Below the pieces are notes generated by a model. The model worked only from the letters and a program-made list of their open reading frames with translations, made no database searches and was not told the DNA's origin. Positions 1 through 10,800 of a stretch of DNA of 25,468 bases are shown here, piece by piece. The position numbers and the translations under genes are program-made. Origin of the DNA: Dimorphilus gyrociliatus (Eukaryota > Annelida > Polychaeta > Dinophilidae); the NCBI GenBank assembly GCA_904063045.1, contig CAJFCJ010000160.1, positions 1-25,468 on the forward strand. Reading direction: 5' to 3'. Numbering within the stretch: the stretch's first letter is position 1; each line of letters opens with the position of its first letter.

Positions 1-163
1 TTAGAATTTAGCGAGAATTTAATACGAACAGTATCTTGTTCAAAAATTGAAAAAAACTTGAATAAATGTCAATTTATTAAACAAAAATTTAGATTTTACG
101 ATCATTACGCAATCAGATTGAAATGTTTCGACAGAATAGAAATTTCAACACTAGAAATATCAG
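1..163 (+). other. Exon: C-terminal part of an SRCR-like domain
   Basis: Frame 1 is open from the window edge to a good donor (cag|gtaaga, 163/164), ending in phase 1. The peptide has the tail pattern of an SRCR domain: VSCSK, about nine residues later a second Cys in KCQF, then a closing RLKCF. SRCR domains are extracellular disulfide-bonded ligand-binding modules. The start of the domain lies outside the window. The intron 164-234 (71 bp) joins in phase to the next SRCR exon. Confidence 0.55.
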
Positions 164-234
164 GTAAGAAAAATAGAAGAAGGAGATTGAATAAATGAAA
201 ATAAACCAATTAATTGATTAATTAATTAATCTAG

Positions 235-845
235 GATTATCTATTGGATTATCAAATTCAAATTTGAATTTATACAAATACAATTATGCATCAATCTATG
301 AATCGTTTAACGGATATTTGGAATTTAAATTTCAAAATTTTTGGTATAGAATAAGCAATATTTATTTAAGAAATAAAGAAATAAATCTTATTTGTAAAAG
401 TTTCTATTTTAAAAGTGGTACAATTGATTTTCTAGATGAAAATATAAATGGACAAAATTTTCCTTTCGCCACATTAAACTGTCCTCTAAATGCTAAACAT
501 TTCGATAATTGTTCTCTTAATAATATTATGAATTTTCACCTGAAACAAACGCCATCTATTGGACTATACTGTTCAAAAACAATTATTCAATGCGACCAAT
601 CAGCGTCTAATCAAACTATTGACATATTTAAATACTTAAATAGTTGTTATTATTTATATAAAATTCAAAATAAGATTAATTTTAAAAATGCTGAAAATTT
701 CTGCTGGGCAAAGGGAAAAAGATTAGTTGGAATAGCTAGTCAAGATGAAGCAAGATTTCTTGAAAGTGCCCTACTATCGGTCAATTCAAATTCTTTGGAG
801 GCTATCACAGTGGAGAGGCTTAAATGGAGCATTCCAATTGGCTAG
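235..845 (+). other. Exon: second SRCR-like domain and N-terminal half of a C-type lectin domain
   Basis: The exon follows acceptor ctag at 231-234 and is open in the phase set by the upstream exon. The first part reads as a divergent SRCR domain: a GYLEFKF start, INLICKSF for the conserved Cys strand, FATLNC and DNC for the Cys pair, and IGLYC as last strand. It then enters a C-type lectin fold with SCYYLY, FKNAENFC and LVGIASQDEARFLES, which match the first helices and loops of that family. The frame then ends at 845 without the expected tryptophan core. The peptide WRGLNG, which looks like that core, is in another frame at 811-828. Confidence 0.55.
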
Positions 846-1267
846 TATATCATATAGAAAGGTCAAGGTGATATCATTTCTTTTTTCTTCTTCCACAGGC
901 TCATCTGTAATGGTTGAAGGAGACCGAAAAAGGTGGCTAACCACCGACAATATCTCATATAATTTAGTAGGAATGTGGGCGATAAATGAATCAATTAATG
1001 GACGATTAGTGATTAGTATCTTTTGATAAACACGGAGATAAATAGAACAAAACGAAATAAAGGTGCGGAATCGATGTGAACGAACCACACTACGACTGGT
1101 TTAATAATCCTTGTACAAAATTGCAAAAGTATAAACAATTTAATTTCTATGCTTTCTATTCAGTAAAATGTTCAGAAAAACAATTCAATTCAATTGTCTG
1201 CGAAGATGAAAAAAGTAAAAAAAAATTCATAATAATAAATGATCCTCAAGACATATTTTTTTTTTAA
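811..1267 (+). other. C-terminal half of the C-type lectin domain, frames broken
   Basis: Two frames carry the rest of the lectin fold. One is open through 811-1026 and contains WRGLNG and a Trp-rich stretch (KRWLTT, GMWAINE). The other, open to 1267, contains EPHYDWFNNPC and SVKCSEKQFNSIVCE, the typical last two-Cys strand of C-type lectins. No ordinary intron joins them cleanly; a 31-bp GT-AG stretch at 780-810 would restore phase but is much shorter than the other introns. The calcium-site motifs (EPN, WND) are not seen, so carbohydrate binding is doubtful. The segment ends in a long T-run at 1256-1266, after which another frame (1268-1440) continues as an acidic and basic linker. Confidence 0.45.
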
Positions 1268-1430
1268 AAAACAAAGATTTCATTAATCTGACTATGACAA
1301 AATATGAGAATATCGTTGAAATAAATTTGGAAAATAGATTTTTCCATAGAAATAGACTGGTTACTTATCTTGTTTATGAAAAAGAATTGAATAGAACTCT
1401 ATCTAAGTTTTTAAATGTAAAATATCAAAA

Positions 1431-2728
1431 GAATGTATAAGTATCATTTGCAAATGTGATGGTTATAGAGATTGTAAAGATGGTTCTGATGAAGAGATGT
1501 GTCCGAATTTGATTGAAACTTCCGACACTTTTGAATGAGATAACAGATGAAAATATTAAGCGTTATTCAAATTTGCTATCATAATTTTGATTGTCTAGAT
1601 AAATCTGATGAGAGAAATTGTCGTAAGTTTTAATTGATTGATTTATTTATTCATTCATTTTCAACATTTAAATTTGAAATAAGATTTTGAAAAATGTAAA
1701 AAAGGCACGTGGACTTGCCATGATCAGAGATGCATTGCTAGTAAATTTGTATGCGATTCTAAGAAAGATTGTCTAGATGGATCTGATGAGACAGATTGCC
1801 AAACTGCAAGTTTGTTGAATGTTGAATAGTTGATATCTATTATTACTCATTTTGTCAAAATCAGGCGAACATGGACATCTTTGCTATAGTGGTGATATTA
1901 TTGCTAAAACTGACTATTGTGATTTCAAGATTGATTGTATTTTTCAAAATGAAGAAAAACAATGTGAAAAATGTTAGTAAAAATTTTGTCACCATTTTTA
2001 AGTAGTTGAAACTCAACTAAAATTTTAAATTAGCTTTTAAGGCATGGGAAGATTCACCTTGTCATACTTACTATCTTCATAAAGGTTCAAATACCCATCT
2101 CTTACGGTCGAAATTTTATAGTTAGTTTTTTTTTTACAAGATCTCTTGTTCTAGTCTATTAAACCTGGGTCACACTATCAATTTTTCAGATTTTTATTAA
2201 CAATACGTCTTTACTAAGTCCAATTATTGTAAGTTTTTTTGTAATAATTTCATCATTTCATCCATAAATGTTTTTAAAACAAAAAGATCCAAGAAATTGT
2301 AGATATATCTATAATTACCAACAAAGATTTCTAGTAAAATCTCATCCTCCTTTTAATTCTCTAATTGGATGTAGACATTTGAGAATCTGCTCACCTGGTG
2401 ATTATAGATGTTCAACATATCAGTATTGTATTGAAGCGACAAAAGTATGCGATGGAATTAACGATTGCCTTTTGAAGGAAGACGAAATTAATTGCAGTTA
2501 GTTTGGAAAAAATACTTTCTTATTTTTTGCCAAATAATTCAAATATTTCAAATATTTTTCCAGAATCTTATGCTGCCAAAGGTTTATATAGTTGCAGAAA
2601 AAGTTATCAATATATCTCTTTAGCGGAACTTTCCGCTAGAGTAATATCCCACAAATGTCATGATGGTAATCTACTGTGTCAAGGAATTCAATGTCCTCAA
2701 GGAGATGACGAGGATAATAGAATTTGTT
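1431..2728 (+). other. Cluster of six to seven LDL-receptor class A repeats
   Basis: Repeats recognised by the C-x-DG-x-DC-x-DGSDE-x-C pattern lie at 1431-1500 (DCKDGSDEEMC), 1530-1622 (FDCLDKSDERNC), 1684-1809 (DCLDGSDETDC, a full copy with all six Cys), 1865-1976 (degenerate, lacks the SDE box), about 2043-2130 (fragment ended by TAG), 2368-2496 (VCDGINDCLLKEDE) and 2567-2728 (QCPQGDDEDNRIC). LDLa repeats are about 40-residue calcium-caged modules; in RXFP receptors the N-terminal one is needed for activation. Introns 1623-1683, 1810-1864 and 2497-2563 lie between repeats in phase 1, the usual phase for shuffled extracellular modules. The second repeat has TGA and a lost base exactly where its first two Cys are expected. 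Confidence 0.8.
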
Positions 2729-3502
2729 TTACAAACATATTCTGTCCAGATGGATGTTCTTGCTTTTCCCCATTAGATATAAATTGCAGTATCAGTATTA
2801 ATACAACAACAACAGCAATGGAAAAAAGAATTGGAAGTAATTTAATAATTCATGGTCTATCATTAACAAAAATGACACAATCTTTCAATGAAATATTTAA
2901 ATATTTCTTTCAAAAGAGTGAAATTTCAAAGAAACTTTTTAAATTAAAGATAAAAAATTCCAATTTTTCCTTATCATATAATCTTAGTAAATTTATTAAT
3001 TTAAAAATTTTGCATATTGAAAATTGTAATAATTTAACAAACTTAACAAATCAATCTTTATCATTCTATCATCTTTCAAATATAAATTATTTAAATTTAA
3101 CAAAAATGGTATTTTTGAAATTTTTGATGATACTTTTAAAAATCAAAAATTATTGAAAATTCTTGATTTATCTTTTAGTAAAATTGAAATATTAAATAGA
3201 AAAATTTTTGAAAATCTTCAACAATTGAAAATATTAAAAATTGAATATTCAAAAATAATTGAAATTAAACAATTTACTTTTCAACCATTTATTTATCTCA
3301 ATGAATTATTAATGAAACATGCTGAATTATTAACAATATTTAAAATTAGGTCAAATTTAATATAAGCAATTAAAGATAATTGAAAGTAAATATATAATTT
3401 TATGTTGTTTTGGTGAAAAATTTCATAAATTGAGGAAATGTTTACCTAAAAAGACAATTTATTTTTCATGTGGACAATTATTTAATTCTTACATTTTAAA
3501 AA
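2727..3502 (+). other. LRR N-cap, leucine-rich repeats and Cys hinge of the receptor
   Basis: FCPDGCSCFSPLDINC at 2737-2788 is an LRR N-terminal cap. Repeats with the L-x-x-L-x-L-x-x-N pattern follow, such as LKILHIENCNNL, INYLNLT, LKILDLSFSKIEIL and LKILKIEYSKIIEI. The hinge at 3367-3502 reads YIILCCF, LRKCLPKK and YFSCGQL, matching the Cys-rich stretch before TM1 in LGR receptors. Two breaks interrupt it: the frame changes in the A-run 3102-3106, as if one A was lost, and again near 3345-3366, where TAA at 3358 lies in the hinge frame. A phase-1 intron, 3503-3565, separates the hinge from TM1. Confidence 0.75.
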
Positions 3503-3565
3503 GTTAAGTTATTTGTAGAATAACAATAAAAAAACAATAACAACAACATTAACACACCAAAACAG

Positions 3566-4532
3566 AAATTATTTATATTATTATAATATTTGGATATTTT
3601 GGAAATTTATTATTGATTTATCTAAAGTTTAAAGGATTCAAAAAACCATCAAATTTGATTCATTCCACAACAACAATTGCTGATTTTTGTTATATCATCT
3701 ATCTTTCAATTATTGCTGTGTTTGATGAAAGTCTTCAAGAGAAATATTTAGAAAATGATTGGATATGGAGACATAGTAGATTGTGTAAATTTTTAGCAAC
3801 TCTTAGCAGTTTTTCCTGTCTGTTATCACCAATTAGTCTTGTTTTATTGACATTTGAAAAAATGGCTGCTGTTAAACAATATCAAAAGTTTCTTGACATG
3901 AATTATAAAGCAATATTGAGTATATTGGCAATAATAGTTTTAATATCAATACTGTTTTCTATATTTCCTTTGTTATATTTTAAGGTATTTGTTTGTTTTA
4001 CTAATTTCTGATATAATATTATTTTTATAAAGGAATACTCAACAAGATATCCGTTATGCTTTTCTCTCCATTTAACCAATGAAGGGATAAATGGATGACT
4101 CTATTCCCTACTTATCTTTTCCGTATTACCAATAATCTTACTTATCATGATCATTGCTTTTTATGTAGTCATATTTAAAGAAGTATCAAAATCTAGTGCA
4201 GTCTTAACAAAACAACAATTTTTTTCAAGAATGATAAATCTATTTCTTGTTGCCTTTTTTATTGTATTAACAAATATTTTAACATGGTTACCTATTCTTT
4301 TAATAAGTAATTGAACTGACAAAAAAAAGCAAAAATTCTTCTTTGAATTCAAATTTCAAATTGTCTTTTTTAATGTATTTTAGCTGCATTTCAAAAAAGT
4401 CCATTAACCCAAGAAACTTATATATGGATATTTATTTGTGTGCTACCAATGAATTCAGCTTTAAATCATCTTATCTGTAATAGTCATGAAGTGAGGCAAT
4501 TTTTTGAAAAAAGAAAAAAAGCTAAAAAGTAA
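3566..4532 (+). other. Seven-helix domain of the LGR-like receptor
   Basis: Three exons, 3566-3984, 4033-4306 and 4384-4532, join in phases 0 and 1. TM1 carries the GN motif (GYFGNLLLIYL), TM2 follows, and TM3 ends in LLTFEKMAAV, matching the LTLEKY segment of relaxin receptors in place of DRY. TM7 reads LPMNSALNHLI, the counterpart of LPxNSALNPxLY, and the short basic tail ends at TAA 4530. TGA at 4096-4098 falls just before TM5 (LYSLLIFSVLPIILL) and would remove TM5-TM7. Apart from that stop the domain is well preserved, so the loss may be fairly recent. Confidence 0.8.
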
Positions 4533-4586
4533 ATTACTTAATTATTTAATTAATTTGATTCATAAGTTTTATTATCATTTTTTTGA

Positions 4587-5148
4587 ATGAGAAATTCAAG
4601 TTCTTGCTTTATACAGAGAGATTTTCCATCACCAGTTACAGACAACAATTTTAAAAAAACTTACTTTTTCTTTTCTTCTTTTAAATCTTTTCAAAAAAAG
4701 AAATCTTATCATTTATATAAATTTTTTTTATAAAATTAGTTAAAGAATTGTTCTTAAATCCTGTAAAATATGGAATTATTTTCAAAAATTCAACTACTAA
4801 ATTCAAATTAGTAAATTTTGATAAAAATGAAGATTACGTTATAGAACTAAATAAATTTTGTAAAAGAATGATAAATATTTTGGAAATGTTAGATGAGCTT
4901 AAAATCTGTTTAAAAACTATAAATAAACAATTATTTTCTTATCAAGTAAAAAAAAACAATTTCGTTTTCTTAAAAATTAATAAAATTTGTTTTAGAGAAA
5001 TGAAAAAGGCATTAAGATGTATTTTCTCTTAATTGAACATTCAAATATTAGTTTGAATGCTGAAAAAATGGCAAGAATGAGAAATCTTCAGAATTTAATG
5101 TTTTTTATTGAAAATATTTTAAATTGTCGTCTCAATGAAATTCAATAA
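4587..5148 (+). pseudogene. Unrecognised gene with two frame breaks
   Basis: The reading starts at ATG 4587, 55 bp after the receptor stop. It runs into the T-run at about 4727-4734, where the frame must change to continue into a 94-codon open segment ending at TAA 5030. A second change near 5028 continues to TAA 5146-5148. The peptide is Lys/Phe-rich; its middle looks helical (KFCKRMINILEMLDELK, REMKKALRC, MARMRNLQNLMFF). No signal peptide, membrane helix or known motif is recognised. It could be a cytosolic helical protein, a decayed exon of a neighbouring gene, or chance openness in AT-rich DNA. Codon-like content on both sides of each break favours a decayed gene. Confidence 0.3.
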
Positions 5149-6316
5149 ATTTTTCCAACAGTAACAAAAAAATAGCTTAAATTATTACCAGTTTCAGTTA
5201 ATAAAAAAAATTGCTGCTTGATATTAGGACATTTCATCCCTCTTGTCTTGTCAATTTCTTATAAAATTGTATTAGATCAGCTTGTCTTGCTAATTCTCTG
5301 ATAGATTGTATAAGTTTTTTTTATGTTCCCACTGCTCTATTTAATCTTGTTTGCTTAACCGTCAATTTATTATTATTTTTTATTCTGACAAGGTAGCAGG
5401 TGAAACTGTACCGGGGTTATACCGTACCCACGTAAAAGCATTTCTTAATAACTATGGAACTAGATTCGATTGAGTAAATTGTGCAGTTTTAGCTGTCTGC
5501 CTTACACATTCTTAACTTGATTTGCATAATTGTCAATCATTTTTTTAATGAAATATAAATAGAATGCATCACTTTCATAGAAATGTGATTATCACACATA
5601 TAAAAATAGGAAAAAATGACTGTTAAGACTAAAGCAACTTTTATTAAAAGAACTACATTGATCAATACAATGTTTTATTAATAAGATTCTTAACATTTTC
5701 AATTAAGAAATTGATCATTTCTTTTCTGTGCTGTCTATATTAAGCTCTATTGCGAAATATTGAAATTTTCATAACTTCAGATGGCGCTACCATCAACAAT
5801 TTTAAAAGCTTCCTTATTACTTTGAAGAATTGAATATCATATATATGATAACCTGTAAGTTGTAAGAGTTAACAAGACAAGTTTAAAATACATATTAGAA
5901 TTGTACGACAATTTTATAATATATATAAATCCACTGGAAAATCCAGACAGGAAATGTCATCAAGTGAAATATTTGAAAGTATGATTTTGGATTGATTAGG
6001 AGGAGTAAAGTTGCTATTGATTTGTAGTTAGGGGGAGGGGCGGATGCCATCTTCATTCTCCTGTTCTTTCAGAATAACGATATAAGTTAAAAACCTTAGA
6101 TTGAGGATCGATAAATGGAAAATATTTAGTAAAAAATGCCTATTTTGGGAAATCTCATACGGCATATTAAAAGAAATCTACTAAAAATTGAAAACTGGTA
6201 AATGGTCATTTGATAGATATAGTACTGCAGTTTTGAAATCTGTTTCCATTTTAGTAGTAACAATTGAGAAAAGCAGTAAGAGAGATTAACTTAAAATTAA
6301 TTAAATTTGCTGAAAG
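5149..6316. other. Long stretch without a recognised gene
   Basis: No exon of a recognisable family was found in either strand. The stretch holds poly-T and poly-A tracts, a GC-richer patch (gggggaggggcgg near 6030-6044) and a short run on the minus strand near 5226-5303 that reads openly for about 25 codons. It probably includes the upstream region or a missing first exon of the F-type lectin gene that follows. Confidence 0.4.
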
Positions 6317-7080
6317 GGAATGATGGTATAGGTATATCGTATTATTTGGATCCTTTTTGTACTTGGTCCGGTTACGTAAATCCTAGTTGGTGGATGATTA
6401 ATTTGAATAGTTCTTGCGAAATTTATGCTATATCTTTGATAAATAGAGTGAACACTTTGGATCGTTTGGGTTATTTACAAATTCTTATAACAAATCTTAA
6501 AAATGTAATTCCTCCTTTGCTGCCGGAAATAGTTTGTGGTACAATAGATTATGGAACGCCTTATATGACAAGAAGGTGCCTAAAATCTACAATTGGTAGA
6601 TCAGTTACTCTATACAAAAATTTCACTACATCAATAAACGTACGAGATGGTCTGACACTTTGTGAAATTGAAATATTTGCTTCATCAATTCAAGATACTA
6701 TTCATGTTAGTTGGATTGTAAACAACTCAAATTCCATCATTCAACAATACAAAACAGATTCCTGTAATCCTAAAATTAAAGATGTAATTAGAATAATTCA
6801 ATATAGAACTCAACAAGTAACAATAGAATTAAGAGGTATGTCACTTTTAAAATCTTGTTCTAATGGAGCATTTAAATTCCTTTCATCTACTAATGAAAAT
6901 GTTGAAGAATGTACAATGATAAATTCTTTTGATGGCTATTACACAGAGCTTGATATGCGAGACTCGTGCAATTTTCAATGTAATTGTTTAAATGATTATT
7001 GTTTAGCAATTCATTTTCTAACAATTCAATCTAATTTACTTTCTCTGAATAGAGATTTTTATGTAACTGTCAATGTTTAA
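6317..7080 (+). CDS. F-type lectin (fucolectin-like) exon with Cys-rich C-terminal half
   Basis: An open frame to TAA 7078-7080. The first 110 residues match an F-type lectin (fucolectin/tachylectin-4/pentraxin) fold from its middle onward: a DG start, PSWWMINLNSSCEIYAIS (the WWxVDL strand), INRVNTLDRLGYLQI (the NRxDxxxxRL motif) and TLCEIEIFA as last strand. This family binds fucose or related sugars outside the cell. The remaining 135 residues are Cys-rich (KSCSNG, EECTM, DSCNFQCNCLNDYC) and not recognised. The frame is open only from 6301, and an AG at 6315-6316 would start the exon in phase 1, so the 5' part (signal peptide, first lectin strand) must be in an upstream exon that was not found or is lost. 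The DNA after the stop has AATAAA at 7285-7290. Confidence 0.65.
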
Positions 7081-7841
7081 ATTCCTTAACTCAAATTTTC
7101 AAATATTTCAATGTTGTAAAAAATGTTAAAAAAGGAAGAAGAAGAGAGACAAAAAAATTTTCTACTGTTGACGCTAAGTGTTCTATCAAGCTTAATATGA
7201 TATTTGTAATATAAATTATATATATATATATAAATGAATAATTTATCTTATTCATCAATAATTTCAATTGTCTTTCCAAATACAAATAAAGAATTTTGGA
7301 AGTATCAAGACATCACAATAATAAAATATAATTTATAATTAATGACATTTCTAAAAGATTTCTTATGATATATTGATTGGTTTTTTTTACCAGTTTATAT
7401 CTAAAATTTAAAAAATTGTTTGTTTGAGTAGAACTAATACTGTTGTAATCTGCAAAAGAATAAATTGATCATACAGGAGCAGTACTGTAATTGTGTCAAA
7501 ATAATTAATAATTAACTTTTTTTTTCTTTAGCATTAATTTTGCTATCCAATAATCTGACATAGTAATTGACACTTTGTAATCAAGATATTCAACTAATCA
7601 AATCTTTGTATTTTCGTTTTTTCAATAACAAAACATTTTATATTCTGAAAAATCCTAATAAAAACCTGTACTCTATATATAAAATAGTATGGAACATCGG
7701 GTGAGTACAGTGCTATTGTTAATCATCCATTTGACTTAGTATTGAGTTATATCGATACATATAATCAATAATAATTGGATCTTATAAACTTTGAAATATT
7801 TTGGTAAAATATACAATGTATATGAAAATTATTTCGAGAAA
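7081..7841. other. Intergenic region between convergent genes, with a TA microsatellite
   Basis: No gene seen. It lies between the 3' end of the F-type lectin (+) and the 3' end of the ABCC gene (-), so it probably holds both 3' UTRs. A (TA)8 run is at 7217-7232, and AATAAA at 7285-7290 is a candidate polyadenylation signal for the lectin. Confidence 0.4.
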
Positions 7842-10800
7842 TTATCTCTTTTTAACAGCCTCATCTTCAAGTATTTTAAAAAATAGGCCTCTTTGATTTT
7901 TTAATTGTTCAATTGTTCCTATTTCTGCTATTCTTCCTTGATCCATAACAACTATCCTATCACTCTCCATGATTGTATTTAACCTGTGAGCTATTTTTAT
8001 CATTGTACAATCTTTAAAATGTACACTTAGGGTAGTTTGAATAAGATAATCAGTTTCAAAGTCTATATTTGCAGTTGCTTCATCAATCACAATCAAATAT
8101 GATTGTTTTAATAGAGCTCTCACTAAACATATTAATTGTCTCTCTCCAATACTAAAATTCTTTCCGCCTTCCATTACACTTGAATTCAATTGGTGCTTTA
8201 AATTTCGAACTTTCCCTGATAATTGCACTTTGTGAAGATTCAGCCAAATTTCATCATCTGTATACATGTTAAACGGATCTAAATTTGACCTGATTGTTCC
8301 AGTGAACAATGCTGGAACTTGAGGGATGACTGATATGGCTAATCTTCCTCTTTGGAGACTGCAATCTTTAAGAATATCAACGCCATCTAGTAGAATTTTT
8401 CCTTCAACATGGCCTATTTGTAAGAGGGTTGATATAAGGGAACTTTTGCCAGAACCAGTTCGTCCAACAATTCCAATCTAAAGCATATTGTTTAAATATG
8501 CATATATATATATATAATGAAATTATAAGAAATTAAGAAACCTTCTCTCCTGATTGAATGCACAAATTGATAGAAGACAATGTGTAGGGTAAATCTTTAA
8601 TATATTTCATAGAAACATTAATTAGTTCCAACTTTCCACTACAAGGCCAATTTTCATTCCCCCCCTGTAGGCCTACATCTTCAGCATAATCCCTAATTTC
8701 TTCAGGTTTCAGATTACAGTACTCTTTAATTCGATCAACTGAAGTCATCTAAAAAGTTCAACTTTTTGATTATTAGAGATTCAGAAAAAAAATATACATA
8801 CAATTCCATCAAGGAGTATAAAACATTTTAAACCCATTACTAATCCAACCATTAAATTAATAATATAAAGAATGGCTAATGTATTAATGAATGCTGTTTT
8901 AGGTGTTGAAAAATAAACACAAGCAGCATTTGTTAATATTTGAGCCAAAAATAGCCAAAAAAAAAATATTCTAGCGGAAAACACATTGTACGCATTCAAA
9001 ATATAGAAATAATGTAATTTTTTGTTGCAAGCTTCATAAAATTTATCCATTAATTGATTTTCTTTTTGAAAGCATCTTATTGTTACAAGACCAGTTAGAG
9101 TTGTGACCAACATTTCATAAATTGGGCTAGCAGCTATACTATCCAATCTCTTTAATTTGCTAGAATAGCAGGTCATTTTGGTAACTGTGTAATACATTGC
9201 TATACATAGCATAATTATTGGAATTATTAATATATTGACATTGTAGGCCTCAAGGGCAAATGAGAAACTCATTCCACCAAAAAATGTAAATACTGTATCC
9301 AAGTCAGTATATAAATATAAATCTACTAAAGCCATATCTCTTGAAAATCTATTCATTATCCTTCCTTTTGAATTGATGTTGAAAAAACTCATACCAGCTG
9401 ACATTACTTTTGAGAATAGTTCGCTGTGAAGATTTATTGAGCATAGGCTGATATTTACGTAAAAGAGCAATTGTCTTGCAAAATCTAGTATAAATATGAA
9501 GAATAGGATGATTAAAACTTGACAAAAACTGACTGTTGACCAAGGACTATCTGCAAAAATATTAATTCGAATATCCAAGTAAATTTTCATACTAAACATT
9601 AAACCAAATAGAAATAGTGAAAAGGCAAGTAGTGTGCAGCTACCAGTTTGAAAGTAGGCTATATAGGTTCCCCAGTTGGATAATCCATCTTTGGTATTCT
9701 CTGCCTGAAAATAGGTCACTTCCTTTTTCAGTTTTAATTTTGTTTCCTGTCTCTCATTGGAATTTTGCGAGCAAACTTGAAATTTTTTAACTTCTTTCAA
9801 TGTATCATTTTCAAGACAAAACATTCTATTAGCCTGCCTAAGAAAATTAATTTGGTGTGATACAAGTACAACAGTTTTCTCTTTTAGATAATCTAGTATG
9901 CAATTATCCATAATCTGTTTTGCAATTGTACTATCTAATGAACTGAGTGGGTCATCTAAAATATAAATGTCTGCGTCCCTATAAATAGCTCTAGCTAGAG
10001 ATATTCTAGCCTTTTGACCACCGCTAAGCATAAAACCATTTTCTCCAACAATTGTTTTATCACAGTTTGGTAAATTTTCCAAATCCTTTTGAACAAATAA
10101 AAAAAATGATAAAAAAATATTCACAGACAGCCATATTGTTTGTTTTTCTCTGTTACCTTTTCAAGTGAACACACTTGTAAAATTTTTCTATATTTAACCA
10201 AGTTGAAGTCATCATCAAAAATTATATTATCCATAATTGAACCTGTAAAAATCCAAGGATCTTGAGGCATATATGATTTTTTCATTGCCATATATATAAA
10301 TCCATTCTTTGGCCTTAACTCTTCAAGCATATTCAATAGTAATGTAGTTTTTCCTGAACCAACTTTCCCATATATTCCAATTAGAGATGCTGATTCCACA
10401 GACAAATTGACATTTTTGAAAATGAACTTTGAAGGTGTAGCCTAAAATAATTTAATATAATATTTATATGAAAAAATTTACAGATATTCTGTTTACCTTC
10501 CAACTGTAATCAACATTTTGCAGTTTACATATTCCCAAGGTTTTATTATCTTTATTACTACTCAGAGTGACAATTTCATTTCTTTCACATTTTGTCCTAT
10601 TCTTTGAGCATAATAATTTCTAAAAAAAAAAATTGTAATCCAACTGAAACTTTTAACATTTATATGGCCTTGACCTTGATCGTTATACTAACCTCAACTC
10701 TCTGCAAACACATTAAATATTCTTTAAAATTAAATATTAATTCTGGGAAGAGATAGAAAGTATCAGTTTCCAATAGGAGAATCAAAGCCATACATCTCAA

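Larger units (their letters stand above)
1..4532 (+). pseudogene. Decayed SRCR/C-type lectin/LDLa/LRR seven-helix receptor (relaxin-receptor or GRL101-like), 5' partial
   Basis: One receptor gene entering from the left edge and ending at TAA 4530-4532. Domain order is SRCR end, SRCR, C-type lectin, linker, LDLa repeats, LRR N-cap, LRRs, Cys hinge, seven helices. LDLa plus LRR plus rhodopsin-type helices is the type C LGR plan (RXFP1/2, snail GRL101), where the ectodomain senses ligand at the cell surface and the helices couple to G proteins. Well-supported introns are 164-234, 1623-1683, 1810-1864, 2497-2563, 3503-3565, 3985-4032 and 4307-4383. Lesions seen: an unresolved lectin centre (about 780-1075), a T-run break near 1256-1266, a frame change near 1430, TGA at 1536-1538, a lost base at 1548-1550, a stopped LDLa near 2130, a lost A in the 3102-3106 A-run, a frame change near 3345-3366 and TGA at 4096-4098. 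It is read as a pseudogene. That all segments belong to one gene is inferred from order and spacing. Confidence 0.75.

Noticed and set aside
780-810. A 31-bp GT-AG segment that would restore phase in the lectin domain
   Set aside because: It is too short compared with the other introns and has a weak donor (GTCAAT). A frameshift in a decaying gene is simpler.
2082-2095. GGTTCAAATACC, similar to a tRNA B box
   Set aside because: It has an extra base relative to GGTTCRANYCC, and no A box or cloverleaf arms are present. It lies in an LDLa-like remnant.
5226-5303. Minus-strand open run of about 25 codons with two similar RQ-ending units
   Set aside because: It is short and stops on both sides, with no splice context and no family resemblance. 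Likely chance in a weakly repeated AT-rich stretch.
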